DNA of 41,809 bases from JBGTNQ01 sp964646785 (GCA_964646785.1 CAZYGU010000004.1:1-41809), one strand, 5' to 3'; positions 23,159 through 31,590 are shown, counted from the first letter of the stretch. A program made the numbers and translations. The notes: generated by a model not told the origin, from the sequence alone.

Positions 23159-25498
23159 TTATCTAACTTGCCAACCCGATTTACTATGTAATATTTCTGT
23201 CACTCGATTCATAACCTCATTTATTTCTTCATCGGTAAGAGTTTTCTCCATTGATTGAAATACAAGATGGTACGCATAGGAAGTTTTCTTTCCTTCAGGA
23301 AATTCTTTTGTAAATGAATCAAAGTTTTGTGATTGCACAAGCAACCCCCCTGCCTCCTTTTCTACAACCCGAATTATTTCATCTTTATCGTCTCCTTCAG
23401 GAACAAATACTGCAATATCTCGAAGCATACATGGATATGAGGAGAATGGTTTAAATCGAATAGTATCAACTTTATTGTATGCAGAAATAGATTCAATCGG
23501 TTTTTTTGAATCAAACACAAGCTTTGCCTCGTGAATATTTCCTGTTGTTACAAAAGTAAGTTTAACTCCCAAAAGATTCTCTAACCTATCAGCAATCCCA
23601 CTAGTATCAGTACCGGTAAATGCAAATGAAGTATACTCACCTTCTTTAGTAAACACATTTCCGATTTCAAAAATTTTTATTTCTTTTACACCAAGAAGAT
23701 CTTTATTTCTGTTATTAAGTAATAATGCTTCACCTAATCCATCGTTGAGATTTTTTCTCAAAAAAGCTTTATCTCCAGCAAGTGGATTTTGTAACTCAAC
23801 TTCTCCACTATTTCGAAACACGTAGGTAATAACCTCAGAAAATCCTAAATCGACAAAAAAGTTTCGAAGTGTATTTGTATAATAATTTCCCATTTCTATT
23901 TCTGGAGACTGAGGGAGTGAATTAATTGGTACCGCTTTCAAATCTTGATACCCATAAATTCGGCCAATTTCCTCGATAAGATCCTCCTTCATGCGCAAAT
24001 CAAGACGCTCAGCGGGAATTGTAACAAGCATTCGTTCACCTCCATCAATACTTGGAATTCTTCGGAACCCACGTAGTTCACGAATTGAGAGAAAGTCCTC
24101 AAGTGACTCTACTCTTGCGCCATCTGGATTATGAACTGAAGTATGAAACACTTCTGTCTTTGAAATCATAATTCCTACATGATCGATTCCTTCTGACACA
24201 GGAGTGCCAGAGAGCCATTCCTTTGTTTCGGTATGCTTTGTTCCTCCAGGTGTTAAGGCGAAAATAAGATCACCGGACTGCACCTCATCTTGCTCAATAG
24301 AATCACAAAAGACATACTGATCAACCGAAATTCTTGGTGTCATAATTCCTGAAATCATTGCGCAGTATGCAACGAGCCCAGAACAATCAAACATACGAGG
24401 AGAGTCCCGAAGAACGCTCGCACCCATCTGATACTTCGTACCTGCAAGTGAAAGTGCTGTTTTAAGAAATGTTTCCCTTGGATTTTTAACAACATCAAAA
24501 TGATAGTGGGCAGAGCCTAAAATCTTCTCAACATCAGATTGTGAAATCGTGATACCTAAAAGATTTTGAATTTCTCGCAATGAAACTCCAACTCGATAAA
24601 GTGGTGCTGTGACTGGATACACATCAACCAATCCCTCAACTTGAATATGATCAGTTTTTGCGATATCAAAAATGAGACCAGAAACCATCTTAAGTGCTGC
24701 CAATGTGAGATCAGGAGTAATTTCATTTTCAAAACGGACCGAAGCGTCAGTTCGTAGCCCGAGTGTTTTTGCGGTTTTCCTTACTACGACAGGATCGAAA
24801 TTTGCAGCCTCTAAAATAATATGTTTTGTCTGTTTCGTGATCTCACTTGCTTTTCCCCCTTTTACACCGGCAATCCCAAGCACACTGTTACTTGCACCAT
24901 CAACAATTGCGACTTGAGTACTCAGTAGTGTGTACTCCTTATTATCAAGTGCTAAAAGATTTTCTCCATCAATAGCTTTCCTCACAACAATATTCCACTC
25001 ACCATCACTATGATTCAATAATTCACGATCGTATGCATGAAGTGGTTGACCTAATGCAAACATCACATAATTTGTTGCATCAACGATATTATTGATTGAT
25101 CTCTGTCCGATTGCTTCAAGTCTTTCTTTGAGCCAAGTTGGACTGTCTTTTACTTCAACATGCTCTATCATGAGTGCACTAAAACGGCGACAAAGCCTTG
25201 GATCTTCTACATTAACTTTAAGAAGATTCGACTCTGGCGCAGAAATTGCATCAAGAATTCGTATTTCAGGTTTTATTGGAAGATTAAGTAAGAGTGAAAC
25301 CTCTAATGCAATACCACGATGTGAAAGACAATCATGGCTTCTGTCAGGTAAAACTTTTATATCAAGAACGCTATCACTTCCCACTTTCTCAATAGACTCG
25401 ATTTCAAACGCATGCATAGTTAAAGCTTCACCAATTTTTTCTGGAGTTGGAAGTGGTTTTTCAAAATAATCCTGGAGCCAGTTATAAGATATCTTCAT
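23159..25498 (-). CDS. pheT: Phenylalanyl-tRNA synthetase beta subunit with inserted NlpC/P60-like domain
   Basis: Beta subunit of the heterotetrameric PheRS, 779 residues. Typical parts: N-terminal MKISYNWLQDYFEKPL; the B3/4 editing region (INNIVDATNYVMFALGQPLHAYDRELL, GVKGG); the B5 domain start (YRVGVSLREIQNLLGITISQSDVEKIL, 301-327) and B5 end (ERMLVTIPAERLDLRMKEDLIEEIGRIYGY, 488-517); the core domain and a C-terminal FDX-ACB domain (FKPFSSYPCMLRDIAVFVP ... GWQVR). The OB-fold tRNA-binding domain (B2) that usually follows residue 40 is missing. Residues about 341-487 are foreign to PheT and look like an NlpC/P60 domain. The start overlaps the pheS stop as TAATG. Confidence 0.93.
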   Translation of the reverse strand: MKISYNWLQDYFEKPLPTPEKIGEALTMHAFEIESIEKVGSDSVLDIKVLPDRSHDCLSHRGIALEVSLLLNLPIKPEIRILDAISAPESNLLKVNVEDPRLCRRFSALMIEHVEVKDSPTWLKERLEAIGQRSINNIVDATNYVMFALGQPLHAYDRELLNHSDGEWNIVVRKAIDGENLLALDNKEYTLLSTQVAIVDGASNSVLGIAGVKGGKASEITKQTKHIILEAANFDPVVVRKTAKTLGLRTDASVRFENEITPDLTLAALKMVSGLIFDIAKTDHIQVEGLVDVYPVTAPLYRVGVSLREIQNLLGITISQSDVEKILGSAHYHFDVVKNPRETFLKTALSLAGTKYQMGASVLRDSPRMFDCSGLVAYCAMISGIMTPRISVDQYVFCDSIEQDEVQSGDLIFALTPGGTKHTETKEWLSGTPVSEGIDHVGIMISKTEVFHTSVHNPDGARVESLEDFLSIRELRGFRRIPSIDGGERMLVTIPAERLDLRMKEDLIEEIGRIYGYQDLKAVPINSLPQSPEIEMGNYYTNTLRNFFVDLGFSEVITYVFRNSGEVELQNPLAGDKAFLRKNLNDGLGEALLLNNRNKDLLGVKEIKIFEIGNVFTKEGEYTSFAFTGTDTSGIADRLENLLGVKLTFVTTGNIHEAKLVFDSKKPIESISAYNKVDTIRFKPFSSYPCMLRDIAVFVPEGDDKDEIIRVVEKEAGGLLVQSQNFDSFTKEFPEGKKTSYAYHLVFQSMEKTLTDEEINEVMNRVTEILHSKSGWQVR
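24038..24478 (-). other. NlpC/P60-like cysteine peptidase domain inserted within the PheT B5 domain
   Basis: PheT residues about 341-487. Motifs: FLKTALSLAGTKYQMGA, MFDCSGLVAYCAMISGI (putative catalytic Cys372), SGDLIFA (the usual pre-His strand), GIDHVGIMIS (putative catalytic His440) and FHTSVHNPDGARVE (third polar residue, probably His452). This is the order and spacing of NlpC/P60 peptidases. The reading frame enters and leaves the insert without interruption. Confidence 0.8.
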
Positions 25499-26241
25499 TA
25501 AAATTGATTGATGAATCGTAAATCCCCCTCATAAAACATTCGCACATCAGGAATACCGAACTTAAGCATTGCAAGTCGATCAATCCCACCACCAAAAGCA
25601 AATCCTTTGTATGTACGCGAATCAATATCCATTGCGTTTAATACTTTCGGATGAACCATCCCTGCCCCCATAATCTCGATCCAACCTGTATTCTTGCACG
25701 TCGAACATCCTTTTCCAGAACATTTGAAACACGACATATCAATTTCAACTCCCGGTTCAACAAAAGGGAAAAAACTTGGGCGAAATCGAATTTCAGTTTT
25801 TGTTTCAAATAATTTTTCAAAATAATATTCCAAAACATATTTCAAATTTGCCAATGAAACTTCTTCTTCAATCATAAGACCTTCTAATTGAAAAAATTGT
25901 GCTTCATGAGTCGCGTCAGTCGCCTCATGACGAAACACTTTACCAGGAACAATAATTCGAATTGGAGGTGTATGTGCCTCTGCGTATCGCACTTGTACTG
26001 GTGAAGTATGGGTACGGAGAAGTTTTTTTGAGTTCTCAGGTTTGAGCCAAAATGTATCCCACATATCACGAGCTGGGTGATGCGCAGGAATGTTCAAAGC
26101 ATCGAAGTTATAAAACTCAGTCTCTACTTCAGGCCCAGTAGCTACCGAAAAACCAAGCTCTCGGAAAATACTTTCTGTCTTTTGCATTATATGAACCAAA
26201 GGATGGAGATGTCCTTGGTGATCTGTGTTCATTTCAGTCAT
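25498..26241 (-). CDS. pheS: Phenylalanyl-tRNA synthetase alpha subunit, without N-terminal coiled coil
   Basis: Catalytic alpha subunit, 247 residues against the usual 330-350. Class II motifs are intact: HPLVHIMQKTESIFRELGF, motif 2 (VFRHEATDATHEAQFFQLEGL), FRPSFFPFVEPGVEIDM, the CxxC-type segment CFKCSGKGCSTCKNTGW, and motif 3 FGGGIDRLAMLKFGI. The N-terminal coiled-coil arm (about 85 residues) that contacts tRNA is absent. The start may be ATG 26241 or the ATG at 26232. TTGAAA-N16-TATAAT (26282-26255) upstream gives a leader of about 7 nt. Confidence 0.95.
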   Translation of the reverse strand: MTEMNTDHQGHLHPLVHIMQKTESIFRELGFSVATGPEVETEFYNFDALNIPAHHPARDMWDTFWLKPENSKKLLRTHTSPVQVRYAEAHTPPIRIIVPGKVFRHEATDATHEAQFFQLEGLMIEEEVSLANLKYVLEYYFEKLFETKTEIRFRPSFFPFVEPGVEIDMSCFKCSGKGCSTCKNTGWIEIMGAGMVHPKVLNAMDIDSRTYKGFAFGGGIDRLAMLKFGIPDVRMFYEGDLRFINQF

Positions 26242-26254
26242 TGTATTGAGCCAT

Positions 26255-26323
26255 ATTATATCCGAGAGTTACACTCTTTCAAAGGTGCTAGACCTTGAAA
26301 ATAAGACCATTTTGACGTATGAT
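26255..26323. promoter_or_regulatory. Divergent promoters of pheS and the GT2 gene
   Basis: Minus strand: TTGAAA (26282-26277), 16 bp, TATAAT (26260-26255) for pheS. Plus strand: TTGAAA (26295-26300), 17 bp, TATGAT (26318-26323) for the glycosyltransferase. The two -35 boxes lie back to back in a near-palindrome (TTTCAAaGGT, GCTAG, ACCTTGAAA), a plausible site for a shared regulator. Confidence 0.65.
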
Positions 26324-26343
26324 AGGCGTCCTAGACGGTACCT

Positions 26344-27594
26344 ATGATTGCATATATAAGTAATTCTCTCGTCCACATATCACTCTTCATTTCCCTCTTT
26401 TTTGAGGTTTTTTTACTTATCACATACCTTGAGGGCAAAAAAGAAATTGAAACCTCACAATCAACAGATCGAAAAGATTCAGAATGGCCAACCGTGACCG
26501 TCATGGTACCTTGTTTTAATGAAGAAAAAACAGTATTAAAAACAATTTTTTCAATCTTAAAGCTTGATTATCCAAAAAATAAGCTTCATGTGCTTATTAT
26601 CAATGATGGAAGTACTGACGAAACACTCAAAGCACTCTCACGATTCCAAAATCACCCACAAGTTACAATTCACACCAAGGAAAACGGTGGAAAATTCTCT
26701 GCACTAAACTTCGGACTTACTCACGTAACAAGTGACATTGTTGGATGCCTTGATGCTGACTCGTTTGTTGATCCATACGCATTAAAACGAATTGCTACAC
26801 ATTTTGATGACAAAGAAATTATGGCAGTTACTCCCGCAGTATTAGTGCATGAACCGAAAAACATTCTGCAATTCATTCAAAAAGTTGAATATGCGTGGGG
26901 AGTATTTTTAAGAAAATTACAATGCAGACTTGGTGCAATTACTGTTACTCCTGGGCCATTTTCCATGTTTCGTACACAAGTATTTCGTGAACTTGGAGGA
27001 TATCGTCACGCTCACCACACAGAGGACTTTGAGATTGCCCTTCGTATGCAAAGTAACCATTACAAGATTACCAATGAGCATAATGCTTTTGTATATACAG
27101 TAACCCCAAGCACAATCCACACACTAGTAAAACAAAGAGTTCGATGGACCTACGGATTTCTCAATAATATGATCGACTACAAGTACATTCTCTTTAAAAA
27201 AGAGTTTGGAAACATGGGAATGTACATACTTCCGATGGCTATTCTTTCAATATTCTCAGCTCTCTACTTTGCTGCAACATTGATTATCAATGTCACAACA
27301 AAAGTATTTACTCAAATAGAAAAATTTCAAACAATCGGTTTTGATTGGAAATTTTCAAACTTATACCACTTTGACTGGTTCTTTTTGAACACAACTGCCA
27401 CAGCATTTCTTGTTCTTACAGTTGGTGCCCTTTCCCTTTCCATTATTTACTTTTCTCGAGTTATGACAGAAGGACGCTTCCGTTTTTCTTTCGATATAGT
27501 ATATTTTCTCCTCCTCTATGGTCTTATTGTGCCGTTATGGCTCTCAAAAGCTGTATTTAACACTGTATTTTCGAAAAATATAACCTGGAGATAA
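26344..27594 (+). CDS. Processive membrane glycosyltransferase, GT2 family
   Basis: 416 residues, cellulose/hyaluronan synthase-like. N-terminal membrane helix (about 8-28); catalytic GT-A domain with TVMVPCFNEEKTV (51-64), LIINDGSTDET, GGKFSALNFGL, the DxD motif CLDADSF (D137, D139), the HTEDFEIALRM base (TED, 226-228) and QRVRW (264-268), all diagnostic of processive GT2 enzymes. Three to four C-terminal membrane helices follow (about 287-315, 345-380, 390-410). It probably makes an extracellular or cell-surface polysaccharide; the sugar is unknown. Followed at 12 nt by the thioredoxin-like gene. Confidence 0.92.
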   Translation: MIAYISNSLVHISLFISLFFEVFLLITYLEGKKEIETSQSTDRKDSEWPTVTVMVPCFNEEKTVLKTIFSILKLDYPKNKLHVLIINDGSTDETLKALSRFQNHPQVTIHTKENGGKFSALNFGLTHVTSDIVGCLDADSFVDPYALKRIATHFDDKEIMAVTPAVLVHEPKNILQFIQKVEYAWGVFLRKLQCRLGAITVTPGPFSMFRTQVFRELGGYRHAHHTEDFEIALRMQSNHYKITNEHNAFVYTVTPSTIHTLVKQRVRWTYGFLNNMIDYKYILFKKEFGNMGMYILPMAILSIFSALYFAATLIINVTTKVFTQIEKFQTIGFDWKFSNLYHFDWFFLNTTATAFLVLTVGALSLSIIYFSRVMTEGRFRFSFDIVYFLLLYGLIVPLWLSKAVFNTVFSKNITWR

Positions 27595-27606
27595 GCTTAC
27601 ATAATT

Positions 27607-28305
27607 ATGAAACCATTCGATTCAAAAAAATATATCCTTGCATTCATTATTACAGCAGTAATATTCTTTACTGCCATCCTTACGAGTAACTGGTTTGGTC
27701 AAAAAAAGATTGAAAACATACGATCAATCCAAGATCAAATTTCAACCGACATTCTTTCTTCAGAGGTTCAAACTGCCCTCTTGCAAGAGTTTTCATGTAA
27801 AGAAGTGGGATCAACAGGCCTTTCACAAGAACTTGGTAATCTTGGTGACAAACTATCAGCAACAGAAGAAATTCGTGGTGCTGATGATGCACAAGTTATT
27901 GCTTTGAAAAAGTACTATTCTCTTCTCCAAATAAAAGACTTTCTTTTGATGCGTCAGATAAGCCAGAAATGCGGAGTGAAATATGGTTTTGTTCTCTACT
28001 TCTACGGAAAAGACTGTACGGACTGTCAACGACAAGGATATGTCCTCACAAAGCTTCGTGAAGATTATCCTCAACTTCGAGTTTACTCGTTCGATTATGA
28101 TCTTGATGTTTCTGCGATTAAAACACTCACCACTATCAATAAAATAGGAAGTACGCTTCCAGGTCTTCTTGTTGATGACAGACCATACTCTGGATTCCAG
28201 AGTACTGAGCAACTTGAGAAAACAATTCCACAAATAGCTGTTTGGAAAAAAGAGAACGAACTAAAAGCAAAAGCTTCCACTACTCCGTCAACAAAACCTC
28301 AGTAA
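27607..28305 (+). CDS. Membrane-anchored thioredoxin-like protein
   Basis: 232 residues: membrane anchor (YILAFIITAVIFFTAILTSNW, 9-29), a helical stretch (30-120), then a thioredoxin-like domain (about 122-210) with YFYGKDCTDCQRQGYVL (CxxC at 137-140), strand RVYSFDYDLD and the cis-Pro region STLPGLLVDDRPY. The tail is Lys/Thr/Pro-rich. The soluble part is probably outside the membrane and involved in thiol redox or disulfide formation, which would fit the Cys pairs of the pseudopilin. Cotranscribed with the GT2 gene; two hairpins follow. Confidence 0.8.
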   Translation: MKPFDSKKYILAFIITAVIFFTAILTSNWFGQKKIENIRSIQDQISTDILSSEVQTALLQEFSCKEVGSTGLSQELGNLGDKLSATEEIRGADDAQVIALKKYYSLLQIKDFLLMRQISQKCGVKYGFVLYFYGKDCTDCQRQGYVLTKLREDYPQLRVYSFDYDLDVSAIKTLTTINKIGSTLPGLLVDDRPYSGFQSTEQLEKTIPQIAVWKKENELKAKASTTPSTKPQ

Positions 28306-28310
28306 CCAAA

Positions 28311-28358
28311 AATACCTTCATATTGAAGGTATTAAAAAATCCCCTTGCGGGGATTTTT
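28311..28358 (+). terminator. Tandem terminators after the thioredoxin-like gene
   Basis: First hairpin AATACCTTCA/TGAAGGTATT (28311-28332); second AAAAATCCCC-TTGC-GGGGATTTTT (28335-28358) with T-run. The second is symmetrical and may also end the tRNA-Thr transcript. Confidence 0.88.
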
Positions 28359-28363
28359 TCGTG

Positions 28364-28436
28364 AGCCACCTGTCAGGCTTGAACTGACGACCTGCTGTTT
28401 ACAAAACAGCTGCTCTACCAACTGAGCTAAGGTGGC
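28364..28436 (-). tRNA. tRNA-Thr (anticodon UGU)
   Basis: 73-nt cloverleaf on the minus strand. The acceptor stem GCCACCT pairs with AGGTGGC, with discriminator U. D-arm GCTC AGTTGGTAGA GCAG; anticodon stem GCTGT / ACAGC with loop TTTGTAA, anticodon TGT; T-loop TTCAAGC. The 3' CCA is not encoded (CAC follows), so it must be added enzymatically. The discriminator position and the CCA-less end are as expected for a CPR tRNA. Confidence 0.95.
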
Positions 28437-28471
28437 ATTTATGTTCTTTCAGAACGCTACCTAATCTACCA

Positions 28472-28867
28472 TTAAGTTAAGAAATCCTCAATCCTCCCTT
28501 TCCCAACACGGTCTCGATCATGCTGAATATCTTGGAGGAACTGGGAAACCTTACCCTTTTGATTCAGAACCCTTATCCCTCGAATATTAGGCAGCACTGC
28601 TTGGTATTTTTCCTTCACTGCACCTTTCAAAATAGCAATATTCTCTTTTGTTTTTCGAGGCAATTCCTTCTTCACGAACACTGATGCCTTATTGATATTA
28701 TCAATCGATACATCACGAACCTCATCAAGATGCGCCGAGACGACATCATCATATGTTGAAAGTTTTTTAGTAATACTTGTTTTACTGTTCTTTTTTACTT
28801 CATACATCTTAATCACGACAAGAGTCGTAATGACAAAAAAAGAAACAATGAAAATAGTAAGTACCAT
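28472..28867 (-). CDS. Single-pass membrane protein, unknown function
   Basis: 131 residues: an N-terminal membrane anchor (VLTIFIVSFFVITTLVVIKMY, 2-22), then a charged, helical cytoplasmic-type region (KKNSKTSITKKLSTYDDVVSAHLDEVRDV ...) ending GRIEDFLT. No family recognised. It starts 8 nt after the tsf stop, so it is probably the last gene of the tsf transcript. Confidence 0.7.
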   Translation of the reverse strand: MVLTIFIVSFFVITTLVVIKMYEVKKNSKTSITKKLSTYDDVVSAHLDEVRDVSIDNINKASVFVKKELPRKTKENIAILKGAVKEKYQAVLPNIRGIRVLNQKGKVSQFLQDIQHDRDRVGKGRIEDFLT

Positions 28868-28875
28868 AAAAAAGA

Positions 28876-29460
28876 TTACGACTGTGTCGAAAACCGAACA
28901 AATCGGCGAATCTCAATACGCTCTCCAAATTTCTGGGTTGCGCCAGTAATCAAATCTTTAATCTTTAAGTCACCGTTCTTAATAAACGGCTGATCAAGAA
29001 GAACTTGTTCACCAAAATATGCATTCAATTTTCCTTCAAGTATTTTTGGCTTCATGTCTTCTGGCTTGCCTTCAAGTTCAGTCTTAAAGACCTCTTCAGC
29101 AGATTTCTTAATCTCAGGAGTTACATCTTCCATTTTAAGGAATTGTGGGTTTGTAGCAGCAACCTGCATAGCAATATCATACGCAATAGCTTTGAATTCC
29201 TCGTTTTTCGCAACGAAATCTGTTTCGCATGAGAGCTCAACAATTGCACCTACAGATCCTGTGCCATGAATATATGACTGTACTGCTCCTGCACCAAGGG
29301 TTCTGTCTGACTTCTTTGAAGCAACATCACCACTTTTTTTCTGCAAAATAACAATAGCTTTATCCATGTCCCCGCCAGTCTCCTCGAGTGCTTTTTTGCA
29401 CTGCATAATTGAAAGTCCTGTTCGATCTCGTAATTCTTTTACTTGTTCAGTTGTGATCAT
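28876..29460 (-). CDS. tsf: Elongation factor Ts
   Basis: Nucleotide exchange factor for EF-Tu, 194 residues (short form). The N-terminal UBA-like domain MITTEQVKELRDRTGLSIMQCKKALEETGGD (1-31) is canonical; VELSCETDFVAKNEEF is the EF-Tu-contact signature. One main core subdomain follows. A TATAAT box about 21 nt before the ATG gives tsf its own promoter downstream of rpsB. Confidence 0.97.
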   Translation of the reverse strand: MITTEQVKELRDRTGLSIMQCKKALEETGGDMDKAIVILQKKSGDVASKKSDRTLGAGAVQSYIHGTGSVGAIVELSCETDFVAKNEEFKAIAYDIAMQVAATNPQFLKMEDVTPEIKKSAEEVFKTELEGKPEDMKPKILEGKLNAYFGEQVLLDQPFIKNGDLKIKDLITGATQKFGERIEIRRFVRFSTQS

Positions 29461-29534
29461 AAAAAATATTAGTTGTACCTAATTATAACAAAACAAGAAC
29501 ACAGAAGAAACCAAATTTGTCTCTCGAAAAAACT

Positions 29535-30269
29535 CTATGCTGTAGTTGTTGATGGTGCAGGAACAGCAAGTTTTCCTTCAGCAACAGCTGAAACAATTTC
29601 CTGAACAAAGTATTCAATACTTTTTACCGATGCGTCATTACCTGGGATTGGGAATTCTACATCTCGCATATTACAGTCAGAACTTAGTAATGCCACAACA
29701 GGGATATGAAGTCGATGTGCTTCATTTACTGCAATTGCCTCTCGTTTTGGGTCAACTACAAAAAGTACCTTTGGAAGTGACTTCATTGGTGTAAGACCAG
29801 AAAAATCACGATCGAGTGAAACAATCTCTCGATCAATCAAAAGTCGCTCCTTTTTTGTATATTTCGCAAGTTCACCTTTTTCCTTTTGAGTAGTGAGGTC
29901 CTCGAGTTTATTGATACGTTTTTTAATTTCAGGGAAGTTTGTGAGTGTACCACCGAGCCATCGCCCAGCAACATACGGCTGACCAACCTTTTCTGCACCA
30001 GAAAGTACCGCACCTCGTGCCTCATTCTTTCCACCAACAAAGAGGACAATGCCTCCTTCAGAAACAGTCTTCTTGATAAAGTTTTTTGCAATTTCAAGCT
30101 TTTCTGCAGTTTTTTCTAGATCAAATATCTCCACCTTATTTTTAACCCCAAAGATGTATGCCTTGAGAGATGGGTGTCTTCGAGATTTAGCCAAACCAAA
30201 ATGCGCTCCTGCTTTAAAGAGGGCGTCAACGTGCTTATGAGGGTCTAGGATGTGTTCTTTTGTAGCCAT
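29535..30269 (-). CDS. rpsB: 30S ribosomal protein uS2
   Basis: uS2, 244 residues. Motifs: LFKAGAHFGLAKSRRHPSLKAYIFGVKNKVEIFDLEKT, GGKNEARGAV, YVAGRWLGGTLTNFPEIKKRI, PKVLFVVDPKREAIAVNEAHRLHIPVVAL, and IPGNDASVKSIEYF. A short Ala/Pro/Thr tail. It is upstream of tsf, the conserved rpsB-tsf order. Confidence 0.97.
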   Translation of the reverse strand: MATKEHILDPHKHVDALFKAGAHFGLAKSRRHPSLKAYIFGVKNKVEIFDLEKTAEKLEIAKNFIKKTVSEGGIVLFVGGKNEARGAVLSGAEKVGQPYVAGRWLGGTLTNFPEIKKRINKLEDLTTQKEKGELAKYTKKERLLIDREIVSLDRDFSGLTPMKSLPKVLFVVDPKREAIAVNEAHRLHIPVVALLSSDCNMRDVEFPIPGNDASVKSIEYFVQEIVSAVAEGKLAVPAPSTTTA

Positions 30270-30329
30270 ATATATCGTTAAAATGCGTGTGAAGAATACT
30301 AACAGATTGCCCTAAATGACGCAACCCGC

Positions 30330-31304
30330 TTATTCATCTGAATCATCTCCACCACTTCCTTGCTTCCCTGCCCGTAAAGCATCAATAATGTCATCTAAGT
30401 CACCTGCAAAAATACCCTCAATATTGTGCCAAGACTCTTTAATTCGATGGTCTGTTACCCGATCTTGTAAAATATTATATGTTCGTATTTTTTCTGATCG
30501 ATCTGCAGTCCCAATCTGATTACTTCGATTATCTGCAAACTTTTTGTTCTCTTCTTCTTCCTTCAACATTGCAAGCTTGGCAGTCAAAATTTCCATCGCT
30601 TTTTCTTTGTTAGCACCCTGACTTCGTTGGTTTGTTGAACGAACATCAAGTCCGGTAGGTATATGCACAACTCGCACAGCAGTCTCAACTTTGTTAACGT
30701 TTTGTCCTCCTTTTCCACCTGATCTTGATGTTTCAATTAAAAGATCGGTTGGATTAATTTCAAATGTAACTTTCTTTCGAATAGGTAAAATTGCTACTGA
30801 AGCAGTTGAGGTATGAACTCTTCCAGATTTTTCTGTTGCAGGAATTCGCTGAATACGATGAACACCCGTTTCAAATCGGAGGGCTTCATACACACCTTTT
30901 CCCCGAAATTCAAATGATGCATCCTTGTAACCCCCTAAAGCACTCTCTGAGCGATGAATGATTGAAACTTGCCATCCTTTTCGTTCGGCATATCGTTCAT
31001 ACATAAGAGCCAATTTCTCGGCGAATAAAGCAGCCTCTTCCCCTCCTACACCTGCACGAATTTCGAGAACAATTTCATTTGGAAACTCTTCTTCTTTTTC
31101 CTCTACCAATAAAATATCATCCATTTGTGCAAGTAAGGCATCTTTTTGTTCAGTAATCGAACGGAGATCATCAACTGCCATGGCTTTCATATCTGGATCA
31201 GTTTCCATGAGAGCGAGCAACTCTGTTTCTTCACGCAAAAGTCGCTCGAGTGATTCTGCGAGATAACTGGTCTTTACATTCGATTTATATTTAGCTAAAT
31301 CCAT
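30330..31304 (-). CDS. prfA: Peptide chain release factor 1
   Basis: Terminates translation at UAA/UAG, 324 residues (E. coli 360; the N-terminal domain is shortened). The peptide anticodon IPATEKSGRVHTSTASVAILP (PAT) marks RF1, and the GGQ loop is in SRSGGKGGQNVNKVETAVR. It ends with an acidic GSGGDDSDE tail. The start is supported by TATAAT exactly 6 nt before ATG 31304. No prmC follows, although prfA-prmC is common elsewhere. Confidence 0.97.
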   Translation of the reverse strand: MDLAKYKSNVKTSYLAESLERLLREETELLALMETDPDMKAMAVDDLRSITEQKDALLAQMDDILLVEEKEEEFPNEIVLEIRAGVGGEEAALFAEKLALMYERYAERKGWQVSIIHRSESALGGYKDASFEFRGKGVYEALRFETGVHRIQRIPATEKSGRVHTSTASVAILPIRKKVTFEINPTDLLIETSRSGGKGGQNVNKVETAVRVVHIPTGLDVRSTNQRSQGANKEKAMEILTAKLAMLKEEEENKKFADNRSNQIGTADRSEKIRTYNILQDRVTDHRIKESWHNIEGIFAGDLDDIIDALRAGKQGSGGDDSDE

Positions 31305-31310
31305 GGATTT

Positions 31311-31316
31311 ATTATA
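31311..31316 (-). promoter_or_regulatory. prfA -10 box, leaderless geometry
   Basis: Consensus TATAAT, then AAATCC, then ATG 31304. It overlaps the end of the rpmE terminator. Confidence 0.6.
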
Positions 31317-31322
31317 TAGAAA

Positions 31323-31348
31323 AAAGACCTTAAAACGATAAGGTCTTT
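31323..31348 (-). terminator. Terminator after rpmE
   Basis: AAAGACCTTA/TAAGGTCTTT stem with a 6-nt loop and TTT on the minus strand. Confidence 0.8.
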
Positions 31349-31365
31349 CTCTTATTGTGGAGTAG

Positions 31366-31581
31366 TTATTTCTTCTTTGTAGCTGCAGCTCTCTTTGTTT
31401 TGAACTTTTCTACACGTCCAGCAGTATCAAGAACCTTGTCATTTCCGGTATAAAACGGATGACACGCAGAACAAATTTCCACCTCAATCTTTTCTTTTGT
31501 GGATCCGATTTTAAATGTATTTCCACATGCACAGACAATATCTGCTTGTGGAAAATATGTTGGATGAATCTCTTTCTTCAT
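31366..31581 (-). CDS. rpmE: 50S ribosomal protein bL31 (zinc-binding type)
   Basis: bL31, 71 residues from ATG 31581 (MKKEIHPTYFPQADIVCACGNTF). Zinc ligands CxC and CSAC are present (IVCACGNTFKIGSTKEKIEVEICSACHPFYTG), the C-plus type. The tail is basic. An upstream in-frame start (31614) adds unrelated hydrophobic residues and is rejected because the promoter (TTGCTT-N17-TATAGT) ends 9 nt before 31581. Confidence 0.95.
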   Translation of the reverse strand: MKKEIHPTYFPQADIVCACGNTFKIGSTKEKIEVEICSACHPFYTGNDKVLDTAGRVEKFKTKRAAATKKK

Positions 31582-31590
31582 AGTTGAAAG

